Assembly (NCBI GenBank): GCA_938041455.1
Contig: CALITO010000004.1
Span: 62,001-126,000, forward strand
DNA length: 64,000 nt
Direction: 5' to 3'
Source of the DNA: an uncultured bacterium
GTDB taxonomy: Bacteria > Armatimonadota > JACIXR01
The notes under the pieces are model-generated. The model was not told where the DNA came from. It saw only the letters and a list, made by a program, of their open reading frames with translations, and ran no database searches. The stretch's first letter is position 1; each line of letters begins with the position of its first letter. A program made the position numbers and the translations under genes. Below are positions 17,826 to 27,270 of this stretch, piece by piece.

Positions 17826-19880
17826 ATGTTGGAGAGCCCAGTTAGATATATAAAAGGTGTTGGAGAGAAAAGAGCTTATGTGCTCTCTAAATTAGGCATC
17901 CATTCAGCCAGAGATCTTCTTTACCATTTCCCACGGCGCTGGGAGGATAGGCGCTATTTCAAGAAGATAGGTGAGTTGATAGATGGGGAGAAGGTTTCAA
18001 TTTTGGGGAGGGTAATCGATGCGGAGAGCACGGTCAGTCGCAAGGGTTTGGTCATAGTAAAAGCGATAATAGATGATAACTCGGGGATAGCTTATCTCAC
18101 CTGGTTTAACCAACCCTATATGAAGGGCAGGTTCAAATCCTTAAAGGGTAAGAGGATAGTTGCCTACGGCACTGTAAAGAGGAGCAAGTGGGGGGTGGAA
18201 ATAGAGAACCCCGAATGGGAAGAGATAGGTGGGGAAGATAGTTTGAACTTGGGAAGGATAGTGCCCATCTATCCCCTTACGGAAGGGATTTCTCAGCTGC
18301 AAATGCGGAAGATAATCAATAGTGCTTTGGAGTTCCTTGCCCCCCAATTAGTAGAGATTATCCCCCCTTCAATAAGGGAAAAGAGGAAGCTAATGCCCAT
18401 CTCGGTCGCTATGAGGGAAATTCATTTCCCAACAAGTGCTAAGGACCTTTCTGAGGCAAGAAGGAGGCTGGTATATGAGGAGTTCTTCCTCCTCCAGGTT
18501 ATCATAGCCTTGAGACAGAAGGAATATAAGGAGGAGAAGGGGAGGAGCTTGGAGTTCGATGTATTTGGAGAACTGGAGAGAGTTTTACCCTTTAAGTTAA
18601 CCGAAGCCCAGAGAAGAGTGATAGAGGAAGTTGCAAGGGATATGAGGGAAGGACATCCGATGAACCGCCTCATACAGGGAGATGTGGGTTCGGGTAAGAC
18701 GGTTGTAGCTCTTGCGGCTATACTCATTGCGGTTCGTTGTGGTTATCAATGCGCCCTTATGGCCCCCACAGAGATACTCGCAGAGCAGCACTTCATCGTT
18801 TTAAGCAATATGCTCTTCCCTTTAGGGATAAGGGTAACCTTATTAGTAGGTGGTTTAACTCAGAGAGAGAAGAAATTGGCCAAACAACTGATAACTCAAG
18901 GGGAAACGGATTTGGTAGTGGGAACCCACGCTCTTCTGGAGGAAGATGTGGAATTTAAGAACCTGGGATTAGTTATTATAGATGAACAGCACAGGTTTGG
19001 GGTTATGCAAAGAGCGACCCTCCGTCAGAAGGGGTTGAACCCCGAGGTTTTAGTTATGACTGCAACACCGATACCCCGGACACTTGCCCTCACGGTTTAC
19101 GGTGATTTAGATATCTCCGTTATAGATGAGCTTCCTCCTGGGCGCCAACCTATAAAGACATTCTGGGTGCCAAAATCCAGGCGGAAGTGGGCTTACTCCT
19201 TCGTTAGGGAACAGATAAAAAAAGGACAGCAAGCTTATGCGGTTTGCCCCTTGATAGAGGAATCGGAAAAGTTGCAGGCTGAGGCGGCGGAGAAGTTGGC
19301 CGGTGATTTATCCCGTCTTCTGCCGGATATAAGAGTAGGACTACTTCACGGGCAAATGCGACCGAAGGAGAAGGAGGAGATAATGCAAGCTTTTAGGGAA
19401 GGTAAAATAGAGCTTCTTGTTTCTACCCCGGTTATAGAAGTGGGGATAGATGTCGCCAATGCCACCGTTATCGTCATAGAGGATGCGGATAGGTTCGGCT
19501 TAGCCCAATTACATCAGCTGAGGGGGAGAGTAGGTAGAGGGGAGAAGCAATCTTATTGTATACTGATTGCTACCCCTCGGGGGGAAGAGGCAAGGAAAAG
19601 ATTGCAAGTTATGACGGAAACAAACGATGGGTTCCGTATAGCGGAGGAAGACTTGGCTATAAGGGGACCGGGAGAGTTTTTTGGCACCCGCCAACATGGC
19701 CTCCCCGATTTGAAGTTGGCGAACATATTAAAAGATGTAAAAATATTAGAGGAAGCGAGAGAAGACGCTATGGAATTAATAGCTAATGACCCTCACCTTA
19801 GAAAGCACGAGCATAGGTTGCTCGCAAGGGAAATAAGGGAACGATTCGGTGAAGCGATAGAAATGTTGGATATAGGTTAA
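17826..19880 (+). CDS. recG: ATP-dependent DNA helicase RecG
   Basis: RecG remodels stalled replication forks and branch-migrates Holliday junctions. The 684-residue protein has the N-terminal wedge/OB domain (about residues 1-240, beginning with the helix-hairpin-like SPVRYIKGVGEKRA). A superfamily 2 motor follows, with Walker A GDVGSGKT, the DExH box IIDEQHRFG, motif III TATPIPRTLAL and motif VI QLRGRVGRGEKQS. The C-terminal region is normal. The start fits family N-termini, but the only obvious promoter leaves almost no leader and there is no ribosome-binding site. It heads a 27-kb co-directional run and is followed one base later by rsmD. Confidence 0.96.
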   Translation: MLESPVRYIKGVGEKRAYVLSKLGIHSARDLLYHFPRRWEDRRYFKKIGELIDGEKVSILGRVIDAESTVSRKGLVIVKAIIDDNSGIAYLTWFNQPYMKGRFKSLKGKRIVAYGTVKRSKWGVEIENPEWEEIGGEDSLNLGRIVPIYPLTEGISQLQMRKIINSALEFLAPQLVEIIPPSIREKRKLMPISVAMREIHFPTSAKDLSEARRRLVYEEFFLLQVIIALRQKEYKEEKGRSLEFDVFGELERVLPFKLTEAQRRVIEEVARDMREGHPMNRLIQGDVGSGKTVVALAAILIAVRCGYQCALMAPTEILAEQHFIVLSNMLFPLGIRVTLLVGGLTQREKKLAKQLITQGETDLVVGTHALLEEDVEFKNLGLVIIDEQHRFGVMQRATLRQKGLNPEVLVMTATPIPRTLALTVYGDLDISVIDELPPGRQPIKTFWVPKSRRKWAYSFVREQIKKGQQAYAVCPLIEESEKLQAEAAEKLAGDLSRLLPDIRVGLLHGQMRPKEKEEIMQAFREGKIELLVSTPVIEVGIDVANATVIVIEDADRFGLAQLHQLRGRVGRGEKQSYCILIATPRGEEARKRLQVMTETNDGFRIAEEDLAIRGPGEFFGTRQHGLPDLKLANILKDVKILEEAREDAMELIANDPHLRKHEHRLLAREIRERFGEAIEMLDIG

Positions 19881-19881
19881 A

Positions 19882-20436
19882 ATGTTGCGAGTTGCCGGCG
19901 GCTCGGCGAAAGGAAGAAAATTGAAAAGTTTGAGAAGCCTGCGTCCCACCGAGGAGCAGGTGCGTTCTGCATTGTTTAATTCCCTAGGGGAAAGTCTCAA
20001 AAATAAGCGCTTCCTCGACCTCTTCGCCGGAACAGGGATTGTGGGAATAGAAGCCTTGAGTAGAGGAGCAAGCCAAGCCTGGTTCGTGGAGAAGGCGAGG
20101 AAATGTGTAGACTTGATTAAAAGCAACCTGCAGGAGTGCCATATGGAAGAAAGGGGGAGGGTTTTTCCTATGGATGTAAGGAGGGCGATCCCCCTCTTCG
20201 CTAAAAAGGGGGAGAAATTCCATTTCGTTTTCTTGGACCCCCCTTACCTAAAGGTAGATGTTCTCTCCCAGAGCTTGCAATTGATAGGAGAAACCGATAT
20301 TTTAGGAGAGGGAGGGGTGTGCATAGTTCAGCATTCTTCCGGCCTGATGCTTCCCCAGCAAATCGGTAGATTGCAAAAGGAGAGCGTCAAGGTATTCGGG
20401 ACGACTACCTTATCTTTTTACCGGAGGGGAATATGA
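19882..20436 (+). CDS. rsmD: 16S rRNA (guanine966-N2) methyltransferase RsmD
   Basis: The N-terminus MLRVAGGSAKGRKLKSL and the following RPTEEQVRSALFN segment are characteristic of RsmD. The S-adenosylmethionine site is FLDLFAGTGIVGIEA, and the catalytic N6/N2-methylase motif DPPY is present in VFLDPPYLK. The enzyme methylates G966 of 16S rRNA in the assembling small subunit. The rsmD-coaD pairing is very common in bacteria and is kept here with an ATGA overlap. The 184-residue length is normal. Confidence 0.95.
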   Translation: MLRVAGGSAKGRKLKSLRSLRPTEEQVRSALFNSLGESLKNKRFLDLFAGTGIVGIEALSRGASQAWFVEKARKCVDLIKSNLQECHMEERGRVFPMDVRRAIPLFAKKGEKFHFVFLDPPYLKVDVLSQSLQLIGETDILGEGGVCIVQHSSGLMLPQQIGRLQKESVKVFGTTTLSFYRRGI

Positions 20437-20921
20437 TAAAAGCGATATATCCAGGAACATTTGATCCACCAACTAATGGGCATCTCGATTTAATAGAGAG
20501 AAGCGCGAGGTTATTCGATGTATTGATAGTGGCTGTGGGGGAACAAGTTGCTAAAATCCCCTTGTTCTCCCTCGAAGAAAGGTTAAGTATGTTGAAGGAA
20601 CTCTGCAAAGGATATCCCAATGTGGAGGTAGACCATTTCAAAGGGCTTTTAGTGAATTATGCGAGGGAGAAAGGAGCCTCCTTGATAATAAGGGGGTTGA
20701 GAGCGGTTTCCGATTTTGAATACGAGATGCAGATGGCCCTGATGAATAGGAAGTTAGCACCCGATATAGAGACTGTTTTCTTGATGACCTCTGAAAGGTG
20801 GTCCTTTCTTTCTTCCAGTTTAGTTAAAGAGATCGCCCTTTTAGGGGGTTGCGTAAAGAATTTAGTCCCCCCTTTAGTAGAAAACTATCTAAGGGAGAAG
20901 AGGAAAAATGCGAGATACTAA
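20433..20921 (+). CDS. coaD: Phosphopantetheine adenylyltransferase
   Basis: This enzyme performs the penultimate step of coenzyme A synthesis, joining 4'-phosphopantetheine to ATP. The nucleotidyltransferase signature is seen at the N-terminus: IYPGTFDPPTNGHLDL with His17 in the (T/H)xGH motif. The C-terminal SSSLVKEIALLGG matches the ISSSxVRE loop that binds ATP. The 162-residue length is typical. It overlaps rsmD by 4 nt and the next gene by 14 nt. Together with panB and panC further downstream it supplies CoA and, indirectly, acyl carrier protein for the fab genes in the same run. Confidence 0.96.
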   Translation: MIKAIYPGTFDPPTNGHLDLIERSARLFDVLIVAVGEQVAKIPLFSLEERLSMLKELCKGYPNVEVDHFKGLLVNYAREKGASLIIRGLRAVSDFEYEMQMALMNRKLAPDIETVFLMTSERWSFLSSSLVKEIALLGGCVKNLVPPLVENYLREKRKNARY

Positions 20922-21393
20922 AGTTGAGCTTTTTAAATTGCTCGACCAGATGGAGGATCTACTTGACTCCTCCCGCCAGCTATTTGGCAAGGCTTTGTTT
21001 GTGGATGTTGAGAAGTTCTTCTTTCTCTTAAACCGCATAAGGGTCAGCCTCCCAGAGGAGATAAAAAGGGCAGTGAAGTTGGAGGAGGAGAGGGAGAAGA
21101 TATTGCAGAAGGCAAGAGAGGAAGCGGAGGAAATATTGAGAAAAGCGAGGGAAGAAGCAGAGCGATTGGTAGAGGAAAGCGAGATAACAAAGAGAGCCCA
21201 GCAAAGAGGAATGGAGATAATAGCCCAGGCCCAGGCAAGGAGTAAGGAGATAATGAGCGGGGCAGAGGAATATGCCAAGGAAGTTTTGGTCAATTTGGAA
21301 AATTACCTTTCCCGTGTTTTGAACGCTGCCCGTAAGGGAATAAGCGAATTAGAGGAAAGATTACAGAGAAAGGAAGGCGGCGAGCAAAAATGA
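20908..21393 (+). CDS. Coiled-coil protein, F-ATPase b/V-ATPase E-like
   Basis: A 161-residue soluble protein dominated by a charged coiled coil (about residues 50-125: repeated KAREEAEEILRKAREEAERL-type heptads), flanked by shorter helices. Database hits for such proteins are usually labelled ATP synthase subunit B-like, but there is no membrane anchor and no ATP synthase gene nearby, so that name reflects coiled-coil similarity only. It overlaps coaD by 14 nt and pta by 4 nt, so it is translated with acyl-metabolism genes. Similar small coiled-coil proteins follow coaD in some Firmicutes. The function is unknown. Confidence 0.75.
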   Translation: MRDTKVELFKLLDQMEDLLDSSRQLFGKALFVDVEKFFFLLNRIRVSLPEEIKRAVKLEEEREKILQKAREEAEEILRKAREEAERLVEESEITKRAQQRGMEIIAQAQARSKEIMSGAEEYAKEVLVNLENYLSRVLNAARKGISELEERLQRKEGGEQK

Positions 21394-22409
21394 ACCCCCT
21401 TCTACGACTAAGAGAAATTGTTAAAAGTAAAAGACAGAGAATTGTTCTGCCCGAAGGCAATGATGGAAGAATTTTAGAGGCGGCGAGAAAGGCCACGGAT
21501 GAGGGGGTGGCGGAGATAGTGGTCTTGGGAGATGAGGACGATATTAAAAAGTTAGCCGAGGAGAAAGGGATAAGCCTAAGGGGGATAGAAATAATCAATC
21601 CTAAAAAATCGGCTAAATTGGAGGAATACGCAAAGCTTCTTTATGAATTGAGAAAACATAAGGGGATGACGCAAGAGGAAGCCTATGAGAAAGCTGCTTC
21701 TTACCTATACTATGGGGTTCTGATGGTTTATAAGGGGGATGCAGATGGTGAGGTCTCAGGGGCAACCCATCCTACGAGTGATACTGTGCGCCCCGCTCTA
21801 CAGGTGATAAGATGTTCTCCTGATGTGGAGTTAGCCTCCGCCTTTTTCGCAATGATAGTTCCTAATTGCCCTTATGGAGAAAACGGTTTCTTCCTATTCG
21901 CTGATTCGGGCCTGGTAGTGGACCCGAATCCCAGAGAACTCGCGCAGATAGCTATTTCTACCGCTGACTCAATGAAGAACCTCTTTGGATATGAACCACG
22001 AGTAGCAATGCTTTCCTTTTCTACAAAGGGTTCAGCCTCGCATTACTTGGTGGACAAAGTGGTGGAAGCAACGAGGATAGCCAAGGAGCGTCGCCCTGAC
22101 ATCATCTTGGATGGAGAGCTACAGGTAGATGCGGCGATCATTCCTTGGGTAGGGGAGAAGAAAGCACCTGGTAGCCCAGTAGGTGGGAGAGCAAATGTGT
22201 TGATATTCCCGGATCTTGACGCAGGTAATATCGCCTATAAGCTTGTTCAGAGGTTAGCTAAAGCAGAAGCCTATGGACCAATCCTACAGGGTTTGAACAA
22301 GCCTGTGAACGACCTCTCAAGGGGTTGTAGTGCCGATGACATAATCAATGTGATAATAATAACAGCTACCCAAGCAATAGTGAGTAAAGAAAAAACGCTG
22401 AGGAGGTAA
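21390..22409 (+). CDS. pta: Phosphate acetyltransferase
   Basis: The protein reversibly converts acetyl-CoA and phosphate to acetyl phosphate. The whole 339-residue chain is the short, single-domain Pta type: IVLPEGNDGRILEAA at the N-terminus, the DGEVSGATHPTSDTVRPALQ core, the SFSTKGSASH loop and DGELQVDAAI. It overlaps the upstream coiled-coil gene by ATGA and is followed 3 nt later by ackA, giving a complete acetate-forming/ATP-yielding pathway as in fermenters. Its position just ahead of fatty-acid genes links acetyl-CoA use in energy and lipid metabolism. Confidence 0.95.
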   Translation: MNPLLRLREIVKSKRQRIVLPEGNDGRILEAARKATDEGVAEIVVLGDEDDIKKLAEEKGISLRGIEIINPKKSAKLEEYAKLLYELRKHKGMTQEEAYEKAASYLYYGVLMVYKGDADGEVSGATHPTSDTVRPALQVIRCSPDVELASAFFAMIVPNCPYGENGFFLFADSGLVVDPNPRELAQIAISTADSMKNLFGYEPRVAMLSFSTKGSASHYLVDKVVEATRIAKERRPDIILDGELQVDAAIIPWVGEKKAPGSPVGGRANVLIFPDLDAGNIAYKLVQRLAKAEAYGPILQGLNKPVNDLSRGCSADDIINVIIITATQAIVSKEKTLRR

Positions 22410-22412
22410 GAA

Positions 22413-23648
22413 ATGAAGGTATTGGTGATAAATTGTGGAAGTTCTTCCCTTAAATATCAGTTAGTGAACCTTGGGGAATACCTCGTTATGGCCAAGGGAA
22501 TAGCTGATAGGGTAGGGCTACAACTCTACGAGAGTGCTTCTCTCACCCATAGGGTGAATGAGAGAGTTTGGAAATATGATGTTGATATGCCAGACCATTA
22601 CAAAGCTATGGAGGAAGTAGTTAAGGTGCTTCTTCACCCCGAGATGGGCGTGATAAAGAGCTTAGAAGAAATAGAGGCAGTGGGGCATCGGGTAGTGCAT
22701 GGAGGTGAGAGGTTCACGGGCTCTGTCCTAATAGATGAGGAAGTGGAAAGAGCGATAGAGGAGTGCGCTGCCCTCGCTCCGCTTCATAATCCACCAAATT
22801 TAACGGGCATTAGAGCGGCAAAGCTTTACCTATCCAATATCCCCCATGTAGCGGTTTTCGATACTGCCTTCCACTCTACCATTCCCCCGCACGCCTATAT
22901 TTATGCTTTGCCTTACCAGTTATATGAAAAACATCGTATAAGAAGATATGGATTCCATGGTACCTCTCACTATTATGTTTCAAGGAAAGCTATGAAATAC
23001 CTGGAGGAAAGATTTGGCATTCCCCCTTTGGATAGTAAGATAATAACCTGCCACTTGGGAAACGGATGTAGTATAACTGCTGTGCTGGGCGGGGAATCGG
23101 TGGATACAAGTATGGGTTTTACTCCCGCGGAAGGACTAGTTATGGGAACAAGGTGTGGAGATATAGACCCGGCTATTGTCCCCTTTATTATAGAGAGGGA
23201 GAATTTATCTCCAAAGGAAGTGGATGATTTGCTGAACAAGAGAAGCGGGCTTCTGGGCATATCTGGACAGACCAATGATATGCGTGATATAGAGGAGGAA
23301 ATAGCCAAAGGTAATAAAAGGGCCAAATTGGCATTTGACATATTCTGTTATCGGGTGAAGAAATATATAGGCGCTTATGCGGCAGCGATGGGTGGTGTGC
23401 ACGCTATCGTATTCACAGGAGGGATAGGAGAGAACGGACCGATGGAAAGAGAAGCTATATGCGAAGGGTTGGAATTCCTAGGGGTTAAGATAAATCCTCA
23501 AAAGAACGAGGAAACGATAAAGGGTAGGGAAGCGGATATAAGCGAGGAAAACGCCGAGGTTAGGGTTTTGGTGATACCTACTAATGAAGAATTAGTAATA
23601 GCGGAGGAGACCCGAAGGGTGGTATCTTTAATGAAAGGAAGCGTTTGA
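22413..23648 (+). CDS. ackA: Acetate kinase
   Basis: Acetate kinase transfers phosphate from acetyl phosphate to ADP. The ASKHA-fold signature VLVINCGSSSLKYQL opens the protein. FDTAFHSTIP, RYGFHGTSH and the TCHLGNGCSITAV phosphate loop follow in order, then the MGFTPAEGLVMGTRCGDIDP segment that contains the family signature. At 411 residues it is full length. The ribosome-binding site GGAGG immediately precedes ATG. It completes the pta-ackA pair and is followed 3 nt later by the DUF177 gene. Confidence 0.97.
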   Translation: MKVLVINCGSSSLKYQLVNLGEYLVMAKGIADRVGLQLYESASLTHRVNERVWKYDVDMPDHYKAMEEVVKVLLHPEMGVIKSLEEIEAVGHRVVHGGERFTGSVLIDEEVERAIEECAALAPLHNPPNLTGIRAAKLYLSNIPHVAVFDTAFHSTIPPHAYIYALPYQLYEKHRIRRYGFHGTSHYYVSRKAMKYLEERFGIPPLDSKIITCHLGNGCSITAVLGGESVDTSMGFTPAEGLVMGTRCGDIDPAIVPFIIERENLSPKEVDDLLNKRSGLLGISGQTNDMRDIEEEIAKGNKRAKLAFDIFCYRVKKYIGAYAAAMGGVHAIVFTGGIGENGPMEREAICEGLEFLGVKINPQKNEETIKGREADISEENAEVRVLVIPTNEELVIAEETRRVVSLMKGSV

Positions 23649-23651
23649 GAA

Positions 23652-24170
23652 ATGAAGCTCGATTTATCGGAATTGATAAAATCGACGGGAGCGGTGATAC
23701 CCTTCCATTTTGAGGGGGAAATCGAAGTTGAAGGTGTGGAACTTCTTAGTCCTGTAGTAGCGGATTTCAAGTTTTCCAATACGCACAGGTCTATAATTAT
23801 AGAAGGCGAATTGGATGTGAGCATCTTAGCGGAATGTGTTCGCTGTCTGAAACATTTCCCTCTCTCTATCCACTTCCCATTTCAAGAAGTATATACACGC
23901 CAGGATTTGATGCTGGATACAAAAGGAAATTTGGTAACGGAAGACGAGGATATACGCTCTATTTTTGAGGGACATAACCTTGACTTAAGCGAGTTTTTGC
24001 GTCAAAATATTATATTGGCTCTTCCCTCTGCGCCCCTTTGTTCTCCCGATTGCAAAGGGCTTTGCCCGATATGTGGAAAAAATTTGAACGAGGGAGAGTG
24101 CCAGTGTGCTCAACAGAAGGTAGACTCCCGCTGGAGGAAACTGCTGGATTACAAGAAAAAGGAGGTATGA
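23652..24170 (+). CDS. DUF177/YceD family protein with C-terminal zinc motif
   Basis: A 172-residue DUF177 (YceD) protein, the usual upstream neighbour of rpmF. The N-terminal part is a predicted beta-rich region with ECVRCLKHFPL. The C-terminus holds four to five cysteines in CSPDCKGLCPICGKNL and GECQC, typical of Gram-positive-type and thermophile members. In plants and some bacteria this family is linked to 23S rRNA accumulation or ribosome assembly. The yceD-rpmF-plsX-fab order is widely conserved and supports the call. Confidence 0.9.
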   Translation: MKLDLSELIKSTGAVIPFHFEGEIEVEGVELLSPVVADFKFSNTHRSIIIEGELDVSILAECVRCLKHFPLSIHFPFQEVYTRQDLMLDTKGNLVTEDEDIRSIFEGHNLDLSEFLRQNIILALPSAPLCSPDCKGLCPICGKNLNEGECQCAQQKVDSRWRKLLDYKKKEV

Positions 24171-24173
24171 AAA

Positions 24174-24359
24174 TTGGCGAATCCCAAGAAGCGATTCTCC
24201 CATTCCAGAACAGCTAAGAGAAAAGCAAATTGGTTGGCCTTAAAGGAGGGAGGGATATCCCTATGTCCCCATTGCCACGCTTTGAAATTGGCGCATCGAG
24301 TTTGTCCTTCCTGCGGTTATTATAAAGGAAACCTGGTGCTCCAAAAAAGTAAAAAGTGA
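24174..24359 (+). CDS. rpmF: 50S ribosomal protein L32
   Basis: Sixty-one codons with the L32 pattern ANPKKRFSHSRTAKRKANW followed by a zinc ribbon formed by CPHC and CPSC. The start codon is TTG at 24174, supported by GGAGG 8 nt upstream and by the fixed N-terminus MANPKK of the family. The protein is part of the large ribosomal subunit near the peptidyl transferase region. Its stop overlaps the plsX start as GTGA. Confidence 0.96.
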   Translation: MANPKKRFSHSRTAKRKANWLALKEGGISLCPHCHALKLAHRVCPSCGYYKGNLVLQKSKK

Positions 24360-25327
24360 AGAAAATAACCATAGCCCTTGATGTTATGGGGGGCGATTTC
24401 GCTCCCCGGGAAATCGTAAAAGGAGCAATTGAAGCCGTAGATTGCGTTGAAAATATCCAAATATTATTGGTGGGAGAACCAGGGGTTATATATAAAGAGC
24501 TGGAGAATACGGGCGAGAGGGATAATATAGAAGTTCTACCTGCTTCCCAAAAGATAGAAGCGTATGAAAAGCCCTCTATTGTAAAGCAGAAAAAGGATTC
24601 CTCCTTGATGGTAGCCCTCGAGGCGGTAAAAGAGGGGAAAGCCGAAGCAGTAGTTACCGCGGGAAATACCGGAGCAGTCCTTTTAGGAGCTCTTCTCAGT
24701 TGGGGTAAAATAGAGGGTATATCTCGTCCTGCATTAGCTGCTTCTATGCCCCATAGAGAAGGTAGATTTATCCTGCTTGATGCTGGGGCTAATGTTGATT
24801 GTAGGCCCCATCACCTCCTCCACTTTGCTATTATGGGCAGTATATATGCCTCTTTAGTTTTGCATATTAACAATCCCCGAGTAGGATTGCTTAATATCGG
24901 GGAGGAGACAGGAAAAGGAAATAGTCTCACCCATTCTGCATATCAGCTATTGGAGAAAGCCCCCTTGAATTTCGTTGGTAATGTGGAGGGGAAGGATATT
25001 TTCGCTGGGACGGCGGATGTGGTAGTATGCGATGGGTTTGTGGGAAATGTGGTTTTGAAAAGTAACGAGGGTTTAGCCCAATTGGCTCTTTACTACCTTA
25101 AGAAATTGGGGATGGATGTTGAGAAGATCATCCCTTATCTGGATTACGCTGAATATGGTGGGGCACCTTTCCTCGGTGTCCCTTATGTGTTGATAAAGGG
25201 TCACGGGAGGTCCAACGCTAAGGCTATAAGGCAAGCAATAGCTGTTGCCAAGGAGGCGGTAGAAGTGGACATAATTGGTAAGATAACCTCCGCATTATCT
25301 CGATTTAAGGGGGGGGTGAGTTTATGA
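24356..25327 (+). CDS. plsX: Phosphate acyltransferase PlsX
   Basis: PlsX makes acyl phosphate from acyl-ACP, the first step toward phosphatidic acid in the PlsX/PlsY pathway. The GTG start (24356) overlaps the L32 stop. The N-terminus VKKITIALDVMGGDFAP, the VTAGNTGAVLLGA motif and the VVCDGFVGNVVLKS segment are family hallmarks. The 323-residue length is normal. It is a peripheral membrane enzyme. It begins the classical plsX-fab order and overlaps fabH by 4 nt. Confidence 0.96.
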   Translation: MKKITIALDVMGGDFAPREIVKGAIEAVDCVENIQILLVGEPGVIYKELENTGERDNIEVLPASQKIEAYEKPSIVKQKKDSSLMVALEAVKEGKAEAVVTAGNTGAVLLGALLSWGKIEGISRPALAASMPHREGRFILLDAGANVDCRPHHLLHFAIMGSIYASLVLHINNPRVGLLNIGEETGKGNSLTHSAYQLLEKAPLNFVGNVEGKDIFAGTADVVVCDGFVGNVVLKSNEGLAQLALYYLKKLGMDVEKIIPYLDYAEYGGAPFLGVPYVLIKGHGRSNAKAIRQAIAVAKEAVEVDIIGKITSALSRFKGGVSL

Positions 25328-26304
25328 GAAAAGTTGGGATAGCGGGTGTCGGAGCCTATGTTCCTTCCAAAATCTTGACCAACAAAGATCTGGAAAAAAT
25401 GGTGGATACAACCGATGAATGGATAACTACTCGCACGGGGATAAAGGAACGGCGGATAGCTGATGATTGGCAAGCTTCTTCTGATTTGGCGTTCCAGGCG
25501 GCTCAATGCGCTTTGGCTGATGCCCGCATGGAACCAAAAGACTTGGATTTAATAATTGTCTGTGGGGTTACCTTTGACTATCCCTTCCCTGCTACTGCCT
25601 GCATCCTTCAGGATAAGTTAGGCGCTACCAAAGCGGGAGCGATGGATATAGAAGCAGGATGCACAGGTTTCATCTATTCCCTATCCGTTGCCTATGGATA
25701 CATCGCTACCGGGATCTATGATAATATCTTGGTGGTAGGGAGCGATGTTCTATCAAAAATAACCGACTGGCAAGACCGTTCCACCTGCATACTCTTCGGC
25801 GATGCGGCTGGGGCGGTGGTCGTTACCCCCTTTCAAGGGCAAGGAGAACTCCTCAATTTTTATCTACGTTCAGACGGTTCCTACAAAGATGACCTGTTAA
25901 TTCCCGCCGGCGGCTCGCGAAATCCTCCCTCCCATAAAACAGTAGATGAGCGCCTCCATTATATGAAGTTAAATGGTCCCGAGGTGTTCCGCTTGGCAGT
26001 GAGAGTCATAGAAGATGCGGTTGTGGCCCTCTTGGAAAGGGCCCACCTTTCAAAGGAGGAGATATCCCTATTCATCCCCCATCAAGCCAATATAAGGATA
26101 ATTCAGACAGCGGCAAGAAACCTTGGTATCCCCCTGGAAAAGTTCTTCATCAATGTGAACCTCTATGGTAACACCTCTGCTGCTTCCATCCCCCTTGCTT
26201 TTTATGAGGCGCTAAAGGAAGACAGAATAAAGAAAGGTGATTATGTTATGCTTGTTGGCTTCGGTGCTGGGCTCACCTGGGGAGCTTATCTAATAAAGTG
26301 GTGA
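25324..26304 (+). CDS. fabH: 3-oxoacyl-ACP synthase III
   Basis: FabH condenses acetyl-CoA with malonyl-ACP to start fatty-acid synthesis. The catalytic triad can be placed: Cys113 in EAGCTGF, His253 in IPHQANIRI and Asn283 in YGNTSAAS. The 326-residue thiolase fold is full length. ATG overlaps the plsX stop (ATGA). Acyl-chain preference (straight or branched primers) cannot be read from the sequence. fabK follows after 6 nt. Confidence 0.97.
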   Translation: MRKVGIAGVGAYVPSKILTNKDLEKMVDTTDEWITTRTGIKERRIADDWQASSDLAFQAAQCALADARMEPKDLDLIIVCGVTFDYPFPATACILQDKLGATKAGAMDIEAGCTGFIYSLSVAYGYIATGIYDNILVVGSDVLSKITDWQDRSTCILFGDAAGAVVVTPFQGQGELLNFYLRSDGSYKDDLLIPAGGSRNPPSHKTVDERLHYMKLNGPEVFRLAVRVIEDAVVALLERAHLSKEEISLFIPHQANIRIIQTAARNLGIPLEKFFINVNLYGNTSAASIPLAFYEALKEDRIKKGDYVMLVGFGAGLTWGAYLIKW

Positions 26305-26310
26305 AAGCAT

Positions 26311-27270
26311 ATGTTCAGAACGAGGATATGCGAACTATTAAATATAAAATATCCCATCCTACAAGGGGGGATGGCTTGGGTCGCCACTGCGGAGTTGGCA
26401 TCTGCAGTATCCCAAGCAGGAGGACTGGGCATCATAGGGGCGGGAAATATGCCGGGCGAACTCCTACGAGAGGAAATAGCGAAAACCCGCTCCTTAACTG
26501 ATAAGCCCTTCGGGGTAAATATAATGCTCCTCTCAGATTATGTGGAGGAACAAATGAAAGTGGTTTTGGAGGAAAGACCGGCGGTAATAACTACTGGAGC
26601 GGGTAACCCCGGACCATATCTACCCGTTTTGAAGGAGAGGGGTATAAAGGTAATCCCGGTGGTAGCTTCTGTCTCTTTGGCAATGCGTCTTGAGAGGATA
26701 GGGGCGGATGCCCTTATAGCAGAGGGTAGCGAGTCAGGTGGACATATTGGGGAGGTCTCCACGATGGCGCTCGTCCCCCAGGTGGTGGATGCGGTCTCCC
26801 TCCCGGTGATAGCAGCAGGGGGTATAGCGGATGGGAGGGGTTTCCTTGCCGCGCTCGCTCTGGGAGCAGAGGGAGTGCAGATGGGCACTAGGTTTGTCTG
26901 CTCCCTTGAATGCACTGCTCATCCCGCTTATAAGCAGGCAATAGTAAAGGCGAAGGACAGGGATACGGTTGTCACAGGTCGCTCTACGGGGCATCCCGTT
27001 AGATGCCTTAGAAATAAACTGACCCGACAATTTGAGGAATTGGAAAACCAATGTGCTCCCCCAGAGGAACTCGAAGAATTAGGAAGGGGAAAGCTTCGCT
27101 TGGCTGTAGTAGAAGGGGATGTGGAATACGGTTCCCTAATGGCAGGGGAGATAAGCGGGTTAATAAAAGATATAAAGCCTGTCAAGGAGATAATAGAAGA
27201 TATACTTAGAGAAGCCGAGGAGCTTCTCGGACTTCTGAACTCTCGTTTTTATAAAAAAGGCGATGAGTAA
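26311..27270 (+). CDS. fabK: Enoyl-ACP reductase II (flavin-dependent)
   Basis: A 319-residue TIM-barrel flavoprotein of the nitronate monooxygenase superfamily. It opens with CELLNIKYPILQGGMAWVA and has the FMN-binding GSESGGHIGE loop, then VIAAGGIADGRG and GAEGVQMGTRF. Position within the fab operon supports FabK, the enzyme that reduces trans-2-enoyl-ACP and replaces FabI; no FabI or FabV is seen in the window. Its stop overlaps the fabD start by 8 nt. Confidence 0.93.
   Translation: MFRTRICELLNIKYPILQGGMAWVATAELASAVSQAGGLGIIGAGNMPGELLREEIAKTRSLTDKPFGVNIMLLSDYVEEQMKVVLEERPAVITTGAGNPGPYLPVLKERGIKVIPVVASVSLAMRLERIGADALIAEGSESGGHIGEVSTMALVPQVVDAVSLPVIAAGGIADGRGFLAALALGAEGVQMGTRFVCSLECTAHPAYKQAIVKAKDRDTVVTGRSTGHPVRCLRNKLTRQFEELENQCAPPEELEELGRGKLRLAVVEGDVEYGSLMAGEISGLIKDIKPVKEIIEDILREAEELLGLLNSRFYKKGDE

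Noticed and set aside
20908-21393. ATP synthase subunit b
   Set aside because: There is no membrane anchor and no other ATP synthase gene nearby; the resemblance is generic coiled coil.
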